Positions 10,651-22,940 of a stretch of 64,000 nt of DNA are shown here, one piece after another; position 1 is the stretch's first letter; the number at the start of each line of letters is the position of its first letter. The stretch lies in the NCBI GenBank assembly GCA_037447655.1, contig JBBHKE010001414.1, positions 1 to 64,000 of the forward strand. The letters are read 5' to 3'. The position numbers and the translations under genes are program-made. Below the pieces are notes generated by a model, which was not told where the DNA came from, ran no database searches, and was given only the letters and a program-made list of their open reading frames with translations. This DNA comes from Zygnema cylindricum (lineage: Eukaryota > Streptophyta > Zygnematophyceae > Zygnematales > Zygnemataceae).

Positions 10651-11132
10651 CATAGTTGTTCACGGCGTTTGGTGCGAACGATTTAATCGCGACGAATTAT
10701 ACGTAACAAACGCATTGAACCTTTTGAAAAAATCGTTAAAATCGTTAATGAATTTTCTTTCGTACAATTCCGTACATGTAAGAGAAGTTGAGTTTAACAT
10801 ATAACGCAATTACTACATTGTCCGTACAGTTCCCGTCTCTTTTCGTCATAGTCCGTACAATTTTGTTACAATTCCGTACGTTTCCCGTTAAATTTCTGTT
10901 CAGTTTACCGGACAGAAAGTACTACGAAGTGCAACTTATCTTTTAGTCAAATTCCGTACTTTTTTGGTACAAAACCATACAGTTACTGTAAATGACGTAT
11001 AGTTTCTGTAAATTATCCGTTCAGTTTACCGGACAGAAAGTACATCGCGTTTTTTTCCGATTTATTCAAAGGTCACGAATTATACGTTTTAATCGGAAAA
11101 AAGGAAAAAATCGCGCGATTTGAACAACTATG
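10651..11132. mobile_element. hAT-like MITE with perfect 8-bp target duplication (482 bp)
   Basis: The element starts CATAGTTGTTCACGGCG and ends TTTGAACAACTATG, giving inverted ends of 12 bases. ATGCAAAC is repeated exactly at 10643-10650 and 11133-11140. It is a short relative of 3778-5204: the left 130 bases and right 60 bases match that copy. The interior is full of GTAC and CCGTACA motifs. There is no open frame of note. Confidence 0.9.
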
Positions 11133-11140
11133 ATGCAAAC

Positions 11141-14010
11141 CTTAAGACCCATATTGTACTCGGACATATTCGGACCAATTAAAACATTCAGACCAAAAAA
11201 AATTATTTACACCATCAGATTCGGACGATCGGAAGGTCGCTGATTAAAGTAGCGATCGAAGAAGATCACATGAAAAGCCCATAACACAACTTACGATAAA
11301 GGCGGCGACCAAAAGCCTACCATAAAAAAGCCTATTTTTGAACTATGGTTCACTCTTGCCGCCTTTTGGCTACTCTTGCTGCAAGCTTCCTCCTCTTCTT
11401 AGGGTGTGTGCTCATGTAACCGAAACTTTGAAATGTTACTTTAGATTTTATCGCAAATTTTACGGTGTACTTTTCAAAGTGTTATAATGCCAATCATTAC
11501 TTGCGCCTTCGTTACATCACATATGTAACAGTTGTATACGTCTACAAAATGTGCGACAGTCCACGAAACGAAATGTAGAGGACTACGAAACTACTAAACT
11601 TCTTCAAATTGGTGACGTGTACAAAAACGGCTACGGTTGTAGACGTCGAGGTTTTTGTGGCATTGTAGATGTTTAGGGTTTCGTGACATAGCGAAGTCAT
11701 GCTACCATGTGATGTCATCAGTACGTAGATTTTACACCATGGCTTCTCGGTTTCGTTTTCTTATCTTTTATCATTCGATATGCCATCAAACTCAGACCAA
11801 AAATATTAAATATATATATATATATATATATATTTCATTTTATACTATTATTGCTCATCTCGTGTAAATAAGAGAGAAAGATGAGCGGCCGAGTGAGAAA
11901 GAGGGGGAGAGACGAGGACGATGTAAGCTTTTGCAAAGGACCCATGAATGAAAGGAGAGGTCCAAGACCCCAACAATTTATTTCCGTACATGCTCGTCAT
12001 TTTCGTACGTACATGCGCGTGACGAGCAGGGGAAAACATAGAGTGTACTCTCCGTCGTTCAAAATTTTTGAAAACGTTTGACGCGTGCAATCTCGGTTTT
12101 TTATTCGTCAATAGGGTGTTATTTTGATAAAAACCAGGTCGTGATTTGATTCCATTGCAAGTGTGAAGAAGAGCTGGCGTGACGTGGAATTTGGTCACGA
12201 TGATAATAACGCCAAATTGTCGTACCTTCCAAGTTCCAAGATGACGCAAAATGTACTTGTGTTCTTGCCCATTTTTTGTACACCGTAATATTTTTCTGGT
12301 TATATTCCCATTTTTTGTGAAAACGACGGGGAAAAACCCTTACTTGAACACATGGGCACACACCTTTAACCTTCTTTACGCGCTTGCCACATGCCCATTA
12401 GTTCCAAACAGGGAGAGGAACAATCGCGGATCCGGCCGAATTCGTCCTCCACACCACCTTTAGTGAAGGCCCGAATGAACAAACATTTCGCTTTTTTTGT
12501 CGGGCGGTCGTCACCTTGTGAAGGGATTTAGGTTGTACTCATTCCAATTACCAGACTCATAAAGCCCAATATTGTTATTTATTGTCACTACCTCCATGTG
12601 TTAGGTTTGGGTAATTTGCGCGTCTGCTGTGGTAGCCGTTTCCCAAGCTCCCTCTCCGAAATCGAACCCTAATTCTTCGTCACCCGTTACCACCATGGTA
12701 ACCCTATGACGTACCATTGGAAGTTGATAAGGCATAAATTTGATTGGAAAATCGTCGGCGCAAAGCCGTGCGATTCGTGGAGTTATTATGATTCACCGCA
12801 ATACCTGGCAAGCCCGCATTGGCCTTTTATCTAATAAAAGCGTCCCGTCCTTGCGGTCGGGATTTTGTGCACGTATTAAAAAAAAATTAGCGGAACATGA
12901 TGACATGTTGACCGACTTTGTTTCTCGATGTGACTGATGTCACATGTTCCCGTTTCACATGCGTTAGGTGACCACGTGAAGCGTACGACCCATGCTGCGA
13001 TTTTTGAGTCCAAACGTTTTGTTTCCGTACGTTTTCTACCACTCACACCCTTGCATTCTTTCGGATGTACTTTCGCTCTCACGATTTCCGACCGGTCTGG
13101 ACTTATGAAGCAATTTACAAAACGTTTAAACAGCACGCGCTTTATGATCAGTCAATACCAAAAAACACTTCCGTTACCGTTTATCACCTTTAAATTCCTT
13201 TTTTTTTCGCATATTCGTAGCCTATTCCCACCGGAGCATTTGTAACCTTTTGCCCATTCCGATGATTTTCCCATAACTCATCGGAAATCGGGTCTTGTTC
13301 ACACCAAAAATTCGGCAAAAATCTCCGATTGAAGGTGTCGTGTGACAATTCACACTCTTCGACGTCATCAAACATGGGGCGCGAAATCAAACATGTAGTT
13401 TTTCAATCTTACGATTACGACGGTGGTTCAAATTTGGACAGTTTTTTTGCGAGGAAACAATGAAATAGTCGTTCGCATGTTATTCTTGTTTCGTCCGCTT
13501 TTGGGTTTACCGTTGGCCTGTTTCAAACAAAGACGCAACCTTAACCCGACTTCAATATCATTAGATACGTTGAGGAAGTTTTATTGTACGGTTTTTTTGG
13601 GAACTTTCGAAAACAACAAAGTCAGTGCTCGGAAAGCCGTACATTGTTCGAACGCCCTTCTATTGCGGAAGCTATTTTTTTTTCCGGTGGGAATACGGTA
13701 TCAGACTCCCCGATTCTGGTTGCTGTTGATTGGCCGGACGTGGGAAATGCTCTTTGCAATGACTTACCACCGATCTTGTAAAATAAAAATCAACATTATT
13801 TATGTTTGTACTCATCTTTGCCATTTTTTTTTATTAATATTATTATAATTATTGTTATATTATCGAGCTTCTCCATCTGATTAGCAATTCCAGTGATCAT
13901 AACTGCATACGTATTCGTACGTCTCAACCGTACACCAATGGCTTCAGTCACTATTCTCACCAAGATGCCTTTTGACAAAACCGTTGATAACTAACAATAT
14001 CGTCTATAAA
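11141..14010. other. Long intergenic stretch without supported genes
   Basis: Several frames of 60-140 codons exist (for example 11848-12249 minus, 12937-13245 plus, 13423-13848 plus). None shows a recognisable domain, signal peptide or splice-linked partner. A short TA dinucleotide run lies at about 11811-11832. I see no terminal inverted repeats. It may contain unrecognised repeat debris. Confidence 0.4.
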
Positions 14011-14241
14011 GAGGGAGGGAGGGAGGGGAGGGAGAATATGGGGGGGAGGAGAGGGAGAAGGGAAGAGAGGTCAGGGAGAGGAGGGAGGGGGGAGGCAGGG
14101 GAGAGATGGAGGAGGAGGAGGGGGGAGAGCGGCAGAGGGACGGAGGGAGGGAGGGGAGGGAGGTGAGGAAAGAGGGTAGGGGAGGGGAGGAAGGAGTGAG
14201 GGTAGGGGAGGGGAGGAAGGAGTGAGGGAGGGAGTGGGGGT
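14011..14241. repeat. Polypurine (GGGAG/GGGA)n tract
   Basis: About 230 bases of purine on the plus strand, made of GGGAGG, GAGGAG and GGGA units with a duplicated GGTAGGGGAGGGGAGGAAGG block near the right end. Open frames across it are compositional artefacts. The stretch 14242-14731 to its right has no supported feature. Confidence 0.9.
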
Positions 14242-14733
14242 GATGGATACAATGGATAGTGATTTGGAACAAGATAATGGAGGAGGATGGATGTATCGCC
14301 AGGCATGATGTAGGTAGGTATATGATATTGCCAGTGCTGATTGAGGTGTATGGGAGAGAATTGACGCTGGTCCATGTTGAAGCTAAAAGCGGATGTGACT
14401 TCTGCTACATAACTGAAACAAAAATAAATTTTACTGTAGTTGCGTATAAAACAAAAAAGCACGAATTACGCGATTTTTTCTACAAATCTTGATTACGAAC
14501 AAAATTTCATTACGAGAATTTGTACCTTTAAAATATATTGCAAACGGTCGTCAAGATAAGTATGCAGGAGAGTCCACTTTTGTAAAGGCTGCGCTTGATT
14601 GGCTCATAATCGCTAATTGTGGTTCATAAAACACACTTTTTGAGAAAACGCGATAGCTCGCAACATGACACCCCAAAAGCTCAGTGATGGCGCGAATCCG
14701 GCGGACTTGTTGCTTTCTTACGCGTGTACAGTA

Positions 14734-15311
14734 CCCGCCAATCGTTACTAGTGTTATGAACGATATATCGACAACCCCAAATTTTGACCCCAAAACCTAG
14801 AATATATTTAATAACACTACTTTTTTTATGTTAATTAAGGTGGTGAATTAGCATTAATAATTATAATTTATGATCATCTTAAACAGCGTGGTGTACGGAA
14901 GTGTTTGTCCGTACATAATAGTACTTTGTTATGTAAAAAAGTATGAAATATGGACTAAAATAATCGCTATCGCACGTAAAATTGCGCTCCGAATAAAATG
15001 CAAAATGAAATCGTACCTATTTTGGTGTAAGAATATTGATCGCGTATTAATTATACGGGAAAAACCCAAATTAGAGTTATAAATAAATTAGAGTAAAAGG
15101 ACGTGACGGTGTTCGATTTGTCAGATTTTGTACTTTTACCTATTTTAATGTGAAAATCCTGATGGGCAGATCCGTTTGTACCCAAATCAACTTTATGGAT
15201 CAATTAGAGTAATTTTCTTTTTTGAAATCTTGAAAAAATCAAACTAGCGTTAATAACGTTAATTATTTGTTAACACTAATATTTTCTAAACGCTAACAAC
15301 GATTAGCGGTG
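14734..15311. mobile_element. TA-flanked MITE, copy 3 (578 bp)
   Basis: The left end is CCCGCCAATCGTTACTAG at 14734. The right end is CGATTAGCGGTG ending at 15311. TA flanks both sides (14732-14733 and 15312-15313). The ends have diverged more than in copies 1, 2 and 4. The internal hairpin here is GTACGGA and TCCGTAC (14893-14914), a paired change relative to the GTACGGT/ACCGTAC of copies 1 and 2. Confidence 0.8.
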
Positions 15312-15616
15312 TAGCGTAGAGGAAAAAAATGACTTAACAATTATATTTTAGGTTCAATGGTGAAAATTTTGGAGCGCCGAATTAGTCTTATTAACACTAA
15401 TAGCGATTAAAAAAGTGTGCGAAAGAGCTAAGGCTGTACGTGTGTAAGTGCCGGCCAGCAACTGGAATGCCGTGACAAATGCCTTAAATCAAAATCTCGT
15501 AGGCATCAAATCGTACCTTGTGACATCAGCTGCTACGTCAACTAGATTGCATTGGACATCGGCACATTGTATCGATACGATGCGATGCAATGCGCATCAC
15601 CAACCATACCCGCAAT

Positions 15617-16145
15617 CAAAGGTGGCAAACGGTCAACCGAAACCGTGATCGACCGTTAACCGACCGCTCGCGTCGGATCCGGAACGGACTCGGTTGCCAA
15701 ATTTTGGGGGTCGGGCGGTCGCGGTCGGTTGATTCACCAGAAAAAAAAAAGTCGGTTACGGTCGGTCAAGCAAAAAACGAAAAAAAATGGGAATTTTGTA
15801 TTTGTCCATACAATCCAACATTATTGTACTTTGTACTCTTTGGTATCGTGGAAGTACGTGACATCTTCATTTCTCAAATCTTAGGGAACGCGACATATCG
15901 TAATCATTGGCTTATTCATAAGTCGTGAAAAATTAAGATTTTTTTTTGTACTTTTTCGGTTACGGGCGGGTACGGTTAGTCGCGAGAAATCGAGTTTCGG
16001 TTAACTTTTATTTTCGTAAACGCCGGTCGGTTAACGGTTAACATTTTTGGAGCGTGACATAACCCGGTCGGACTTCGGTTACTCAGATTTAGAAAAGAAA
16101 AACGGTCGGTGTCGGTTGTGTAAAATTTGACTTTTGCGACCTCTG
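15617..16145. mobile_element. hAT-like MITE with perfect 8-bp target duplication (529 bp)
   Basis: CCCGCAAT occurs at 15609-15616 and again at 16146-16153. The element begins CAAAGGTGGCAAACGGTC and ends TTTTGCGACCTCTG, whose complement is CAGAGGTCGCAAAA, so the ends are imperfect inverted repeats. The GGTGGCAAACGG start is typical of plant hAT elements in my recall. Subterminal CGGTCGGTTA-type repeats are dense on both sides. It does not encode a transposase. Confidence 0.9.
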
Positions 16146-16153
16146 CCCGCAAT

Positions 16154-17334
16154 CCTATTTCAGGATGTTTGTTATTTCATTACCCGGCGCCTACGTGTCG
16201 GTGTTTACAAAACCACGTAATTCCCCAACGTAGAATTAGACTTATGCAAATTTTGTAGGCTAGAAAGTCCATTTCTGTCGCATTTAGAGAGAAGTATTCA
16301 ATCTAAACCTGTAAGCGAGTGCGATCTTGCGAAGCTCGAACTGCGCCGCTCAGCCCCCTGGCGTCCCGGTTCGATTCTCGACTCGCTCGCGCGACCGCAC
16401 GCCAAGAGGAATAAACGTTCGTATTTCCCTCGAATTTTGCAATAACCCGCACATCGGTATTTTCTGCTTTGGCGTGAATTCTGATCCTACCCAAGCTATT
16501 TTCAAAGCATCGCAATTGAACCAGGGCCTGTCCTGGTATCTCCAACGGCAGGTTTCCAAAGCCAGCCTCCGTACTTCAATCTGTCCGACTGTCCTCTTCA
16601 AAATTTCAAAATGGCTTTTCAAATCTCACATTATCGCCTTACGTGGAACTTCCTCCAATTCCTGGGAAGCTCCGCACGCGCAACCACGTCTTCAAGCGCT
16701 CTCTACTTGCGCCACGTGTTTGCGGAATTTTTGACAAGAATATGAATGAGCAGGAGCAGATTACCTTTGTTACTTGAAAGTTGATAGCCTTTATGAACTC
16801 AAACTTACCCTTTGTGAATTCAAACTTTGAAGGGCTCTTCTTTGTGGTCTCGTCAGCCAGAAATGCACTTGTAAGCCAGCAGCTGGATCTTCTCGGAGCC
16901 TCCAAGAGATTAGAGAGGCCTACAAGCTCACATTGTTGACCTTTGCAACAGCCTCGCTGACACAGCCATTTTGATGGACTGCTTTCAGGTCAAGGTCAAG
17001 TTTGGACAGAAAACCAAGACCAAGATAAAGTCGAAGATGTTTGGATAAGAGATATGACTCGACGGTCGATTGAAAATTACCGGAAACAGGCGAATGAAGT
17101 GAATAAGAAAGGAGCTTGAGCACTCGGAGTCCTAGAATAGCATTTGCAATTTGTCACAGAGCTGAATTATGGTGGCTTTTGTCCGTACCTCAGGCGCACA
17201 TTAGCTTTAACACTATATTCAGTGACCTGCAATCAATTCGTTGATAAACTCGAGTGAATCACTAAAACCGGTTCCTTTGATCAGATTGTCAACCTAGTTC
17301 AAAATTTCATTGAACTTAAAGAGTTTTCTTCCCA
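16154..17334. other. Upstream region of the alpha-glucosidase gene
   Basis: No coding exons could be supported here. The open frames at about 16303-16734 on both strands overlap each other and resemble nothing known. This stretch should hold the promoter and 5' leader of the gene starting at 17335. Confidence 0.45.
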
Positions 17335-20300
17335 ATGGATAGAGTACAACGGAAACGTTCCGTAATTTCATTTCTGATTCAGTTTCAGTTTTGCTGCCTT
17401 TCCTGGGAGCTTACTACTGCCAAGAATTTGGAGCTTTTGCCTGGTTGGGCGGGAGGTTACCAGCTTGAAAGTAAGACAGAGTGCCCTAATCGCCTAGGTT
17501 CTGATGCAAATCTTAAACTCATTCGACCAACAGAAACATATGGTCAAGATTTATCAAATCTGAAAGTCTCTATCAGGTAATATTTCTGCTTTCGAGTCCT
17601 TGAGTTATGCACCGTCTGCTTAAAAGACGAGGTGAACGGCACATTGTCCTCTCCATTATATAAGAAAAAAGAGGCATATAAAATATCGTAACACGGGAAA
17701 AAAGAACTTTATTGAATATGAAACACGTATGAAATAAAAATAATGATAACAGGGGTTTTAAATTTATTTGAAATACTGCTAGTTTCTATTGAATAAATGA
17801 ATGGTGAATGAAAAAATAATAACAGGAATTTTAATTTGAAATATTGTTGGATTTTTTTGGATAAGTGAATGGTGAATGGATATTGATATGGTTTATGCTA
17901 ATGTGCTTAAACCCCCAACCACTGACACTGACGTTGCTGTGCTTATAGGCATGAAACTCCAGAAAGGCTTCATGTCCACATCACAAGCTCCGGACACATT
18001 TCCCGTTGGGAAGTTCCCCAGAGCTTACTTCCACGACCCGTGATAATGGACATAAACACTACATGTGGTCCAGACGGCAACGATTTCCAGCCTGCATTGG
18101 ACATACAATTTACAGAAAATCCATTTGGCTTTGCAGTGATAAGGCGAGAAACCAATGAAGTTTTGTTCAATTCAACACCAGCCAAATCGCAAGAGTTTGG
18201 ACCTTTGGTATTTAAGCAACAATACTTAGAGCTGTCAACATCTCTTCCAAAACAATCGGCATTGTATGGACTCGGTGAAATTACTCGACCAGGCTTCAGG
18301 CTGGTCCCTGGGAGTAACTATACTCTGTTTAACTCCGACATTGAAAGTAGAACCGTTGGAGTTGACCTTTACGGTTCACACCCCTTCTATCTCGATGTGA
18401 GAGAAAATGGAAATGCCCACGGTGTTTTCCTTTTGAACAGCAATGGAATGGATGTGCTTTATAGGGAAGACTTTCTGACATACAGAGTCATTGGAGGAAT
18501 TTTTGACCTCTACTTTTTTTCCGGTTCGTCTCCGTTGTCAGTAATTCAACAGTATACTGAACTCATTGGTCGCCCAGCACCAATGCCATACTGGACTCTC
18601 GGTGAGTCGTATTTGTTTGAGTGTTAAACTTGGTATTTACTGGATGCTGTCAGGCAAATGAATTATTTTTCATAAGATGTGTTGGAAACGTCCAATTTGT
18701 TTCGTTGTCAAGCTGTAGAAGAGCAGATCTCTGTTTGTAAGTCCAACCAGATATTGCTGAATATTAGATTACATTGTCTGATCGTAGTCCCATAAAATAT
18801 TTATTCATAATATACAATTTGGTTCTCCTTTCAGGTTGGCAGCAGAGCAGGTTCGGGTACAAAAGCATCGACGAATTGGAAGAGGTCGTGGCGAATTATA
18901 CATTGGCAAACATACCTCTGGAAGTGATGTGGAGTGATATTGACTACATGCATATGTGGAAGGATTTTACCGTGGACCCTCTACGATACCCTCTTAACAG
19001 AACCGCCGCATTTATCGAACAACTGCATCGCAATAACCAACGATATGTTATAATAATTGATCCAGGTACTCGATTCAATAGAGACACAAAGGCACATCCA
19101 ATGAGGGACATGTCTCACGTGTTTTGTGATTGTCTCATGCTTGTAATTTCAAAGTTTTGTATGAGGTTGTCATTTATGTCAGACGAACTTTTCAAGGCCA
19201 TGCCATATCCAAATAGTTGGCATAACAAGGATCCATGCGATTTCAATAAATGAAATGAAGCTAACTTCGCTTCCAATAGCTAAATTTACATTCCCATGTT
19301 TTGACTACTCTTGTGTTTGGAATTCGATGACAACAAAGTAATATAAGGTGTCATGGCGATATTGCAGGCATCCATGTTGAAAAAAACTATTCCGCTTATG
19401 AACGAGGGATTGAACAGGACATTTTCCTCCGAGACTCTCGAGGTGGCTATTATGTCGGCCAGGTTTGGCCTGGGCCTGTTCACTTCCCAGATTTCTTGCA
19501 CCCAAACATAGAGTCATATTGGTCAGAGGAGATAAACAACTTTTACAAGCTTCTTCCATTTGACGGCCTTTGGATTGACATGAATGAATGCTCCAACTTT
19601 TGCACTGGAATTGTTTGTGCAATTCCTGGTCACTCCTGTCCTGAATCCCGTGCGGATCCTTTTACGTGTTGCTTGGTTTGTGACAATACCTTGGTGACAC
19701 CATGGGACGACCCTCCGTATAAGATAAATGCAAGAGGAAACTATTCCCCCCTTCATACAAAAACCATAGCCATGAGTGCACAGCATTTCAACGGTATTCT
19801 TGAATACGATGCTCACAATCTTTACGGGTTATCAGAGGCTGTGGTCACTAACAATGCTTTTCGCAAGATTACCAAAAAGAGACCGTTTATTCTCTCCCGT
19901 TCGACATTTCCCGGATCTGGTTCACATACAGCACACTGGACTGGAGACAATGGTGCCTCATGGGAAGACATGGCTTATTCCATTCCTCAAATATTAAACT
20001 TTGGTCTGTTTGGTATACCCATGGTTGGGGCTGACATTTGTGGTTTTATTGGCCCTACAAACGAGGAGCTTTGTCAACGCTGGGTTCAGTTAGGAGCTTT
20101 TTATCCATTTGCCAGAGATCACTCAGATATACATAGTACTCCACAGGAGCCTTACCGATGGGAATCTGTTGCCAACTCAGCCGGAAAGTCTTTGATACTA
20201 CGATACACTTTACTCCCTGTTCTTTACACTTTGGTTTATGAATCACATATACTTGGGTCTCCCATAGCCAGACCTCTTTTTTTCAGCTTCCCGACGGATC

Positions 20301-20983
20301 CTACAGCTTTGAACATCGACAAACAATTTCTACTTGGAGACAACATTTTGGTCTCCCCAGTATTGAAACCAGGAGCTGTCAATGTTCTAGCGTACTTTCC
20401 CCCTGGAACCTGGTACAACCTCTTTAACTACACAGAAGTGGTATCTTCTGAAAGTGGAAAATGGATTACTCTCGATTCTCCTATGGATGTCATTCCTGTT
20501 CATGTCCGTAATGGATGTATTCTTCCAACGCAAGAGGCGGCTCTCACAACAACAGAAGCTCGAACGACACCTTTTTCACTCCTCGTAACATTTGCTCCAA
20601 AGCTAATGAATCAATCAGCTTCAGGGCAATTATTCCTTGATGATGGAGAGAGAATAGATATGAAATTGTTTCCGGGCATGTCAACATTAATCAAGTTCAA
20701 TGCAAGTTTAGTTAATGGAAGAGTTGGTCTTTTGAACTCCATCGTCGATTTTCCTCAGTTCGCAGAATCGCAGAAATGGGTTTTGGACCGAGTTATTCTT
20801 TTTGGAGTGGAAGGAAGAGTTTTAGAGAAACTTTCATTAAATGGAGCCTCTAAGCTTAATGACGGAACTATAAACGCCCAATTTTCTGGTCCGGTATTAA
20901 CGATTCAGGGACTTCGACATCCAGTGAGCAAAACATTTCAACTTATGTGGAGTACTGCAGATGATTCTGCCAGTTTTGATTAA
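17335..20983 (+). CDS. AGLU1: GH31 alpha-glucosidase (AGLU1-like), secreted
   Basis: Exons: 17335-17576, 17949-18601, 18835-19065 and 19368-20983. All junctions are GT-AG and in phase, giving 913 aa, the usual length for plant GH31 enzymes of about 900-915 aa. The N-terminus has a hydrophobic signal-type segment (about residues 10-29), so the product probably goes to the wall or vacuole. The catalytic nucleophile Asp is in WIDMNE at about residue 446; the acid/base Asp is in HWTGDN at about residue 569. Other family blocks are HETPERLHVHI, PLEVMWSDIDYM, RPFILSRSTF and IPMVGADICGF. The AYSIP, NFGLFGIP and RWVQLGAFYPFARDHS versions look closer to plant alpha-glucosidase than to alpha-xylosidase XYL1, but substrate cannot be settled by eye. 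The reaction is release of glucose (or xylose) from non-reducing ends. The ATG at 17335 was chosen because it precedes the signal segment. Confidence 0.95.
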
Positions 20984-22426
20984 ACGTAAAACCGGGCGAT
21001 CTATCTGAAATAGTTTGGAACGAAAATATAATACCATTTTGTCATTTTGTTAACATTTCATCTTATATGTTTAACCTGTAACTACTCGTTACTAGTTTTT
21101 TTTTTCTCTGATTCACTCAAAGGTCAGAATTTATAGAGAAGCACTTAGTGAATCTTGCGTTACATATATGATGAAAGCTGTAGCCTATTATGGAAAAAAG
21201 ACCAAGGTGCATTTAAAAGGAATAGTAAAAGGGAATGGGATAGTATTTTAGAAAGGGAAATAGATAGTAGTTTAAAAGGGAATGGGATAGTAGTTTACAA
21301 GGGAATGAGATACTAGTCTCATAATTTGTAATAAAGTGCTTCCTTCGTAGTCCTACATACAGACAGAAAAACCTGCTGCCTATTATTTCGTCGGATGTAC
21401 TTCTTATCGTACTTTTAGAGACAGATTGGACTGGAATAGTTAGTTTTTTTTCTTCCTTTGTTGTTTTTTGTCAAACTTAATACAACATATTTCTTTCCAT
21501 CTCATTGTTCTTGGTTACCAATGACTTCAAAGGAGGATGTTTGGAATGTTGTCAAGAGTGACCAGATTCTCAAATAAAAAGATTTGCAGACTACAATAGT
21601 TGGTGGAAGTCTTAACTATGCATATGAATCCTTGTTTATGATTTCAGTTTTGCAAATGTTTGTGGAATACTTGGTCTTGTAAACTATGTAATGAAACTCA
21701 TGTCTTTTCCTGTTCGCTTGTAGGCTTGTAGGTAAAGAGGTATTGCTTCCTCTTCTTCTTCTTTTTTGGCTATGCAAACTGATGTACTGCGGATTACAAT
21801 AAACAGTGGAGATACCTGAAGCTGGACATGAAAGAAATATTTATGTGCACTCAGTCGAACTTTCGGCTTGTATGTATGTGTGTGAAAGTCCAGTATTACT
21901 TGTTCATTATCCACAAGTTGAGCTTATCTAAGATGCACGTTAAATAATTAAATAAGCAATGAAAAGAAGTGAGACAGTGTTGCAAATTTCTTGCTTTTAA
22001 GTGACAAGTTGTTGAAAGCCTATACATGACAAATGATTAACCATAATCTATGATTGCAATGCGCATGAGAAATTTTGTTGAGAAACATTTTCGACTGTTC
22101 AACTTTTGTACATACCTTTATACCTTTGTACATTTGCCAGGATTAGTAGGTTCGGTCACCAAGATAACAACGTCATTATGGTAAACATAGGGTCATAGAA
22201 CATTGGAAAGGAGGATTTTCTAACAACAATCCTAAGAGGAAACATATAGTAGCATATACTGCAAAACTATCCATGATACCCGAAGTTGACCTCAGAAAAT
22301 AAAAAGTGAGCGTCTTTCAACAAGTACAGTCGGTTAACCACAAAAAAAAACACTAAATCCCAAACACCGATAATGATACGCTAACCCAAATAGCGCATAA
22401 CAAAAGCCACTTTAGATTACAACCAC
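20984..22426. other. 3' flank of the GH31 gene; no further gene
   Basis: This stretch should contain the 3' untranslated region. A degenerate tandem repeat of about 27-30 bases around GGGAATGGGATAGTAG lies at about 21215-21325. Nothing else is recognisable. Confidence 0.5.
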
Positions 22427-22428
22427 TA

Positions 22429-22940
22429 CACCGCGAATCGTAATTAGAGTAAAGAAAAAATTAGAGTAAAAAAAGTAAAAATATATAATTAGAGTTATGA
22501 ACTCTAATTTGTGTGATAGAACTTTTTCAAAAAGGAAATTTACTCTAATTTATCAATAACAATAATTTGGGCGTAAATTTGGGCGCTGGATATATCCACT
22601 GTAAATTAAGTACAAGTACAGAATCTGACAAAACGTACAGTTTCACGTCATTATTGACGTTTGCATTTCGCGGTTTGTTAAAACGCAGTTAAATGAAAAC
22701 GGCCTGTCCTAAATTATTATTTGTACTTTTTTACTCAAATAAAGTACAGTTTTGCACGGTCAAACACCGACCGTACGGCACATTTAAAACGGCACTGTAT
22801 TAGAGTTATTAACGCTCATTCAAAAAGTACCTTAAATAACGTAAAGAATAATTTAGAATAATGTACTCTACTTATAGTGATAGAGTCAAAATTTGGGGTG
22901 ACAGAATTAGCAAACATAACTCTAATTACGATTCGCGGTG
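22429..22940. mobile_element. TA-flanked MITE, copy 4 (512 bp, opposite orientation)
   Basis: The inverted ends are CACCGCGAATCGTAATTAGA and its complement, with TA on both sides (22427-22428 and 22941-22942). In the reverse orientation the interior carries the family hairpin as GTACGGTC and GACCGTGC (22754-22776 on the plus strand), with one position that would be G-U in RNA. The flanks 22943-24372 show no gene beyond the 3' end of FRO. Confidence 0.9.

Noticed and set aside
12428-12443. GGATCCGGCCGAATTC, adjacent BamHI and EcoRI sites resembling a cloning linker
   Set aside because: It is only 16 bases, with no vector sequence around it and normal-looking flanks, so chance is the simplest reading. 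It would matter only if an assembly join were shown here.
16315-16400. tRNA-like stretch with GGTTCGATTC and complementary ends
   Set aside because: The T-loop consensus is present, but the T stem has mismatches, no proper A box or D arm can be drawn and the anticodon arm is unclear. At best it is a tRNA-derived fragment.
18774-19253. Reading GH31 exon 3 as an independent 159-codon gene
   Set aside because: The frame runs past the donor at 19066 into intron; splicing to 19368 restores the conserved GIHVEKNYSAYERG block.
22429-22940. Assignment of the CACTA-starting inverted repeats to the CACTA/En-Spm superfamily
   Set aside because: CACTA is seen only where the flank ends in CAC or similar. 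The invariant feature over five copies is TA on both sides of CACCGC or a variant, so TA is the target duplication and CACTA is coincidental. A 3-bp duplication was not found.
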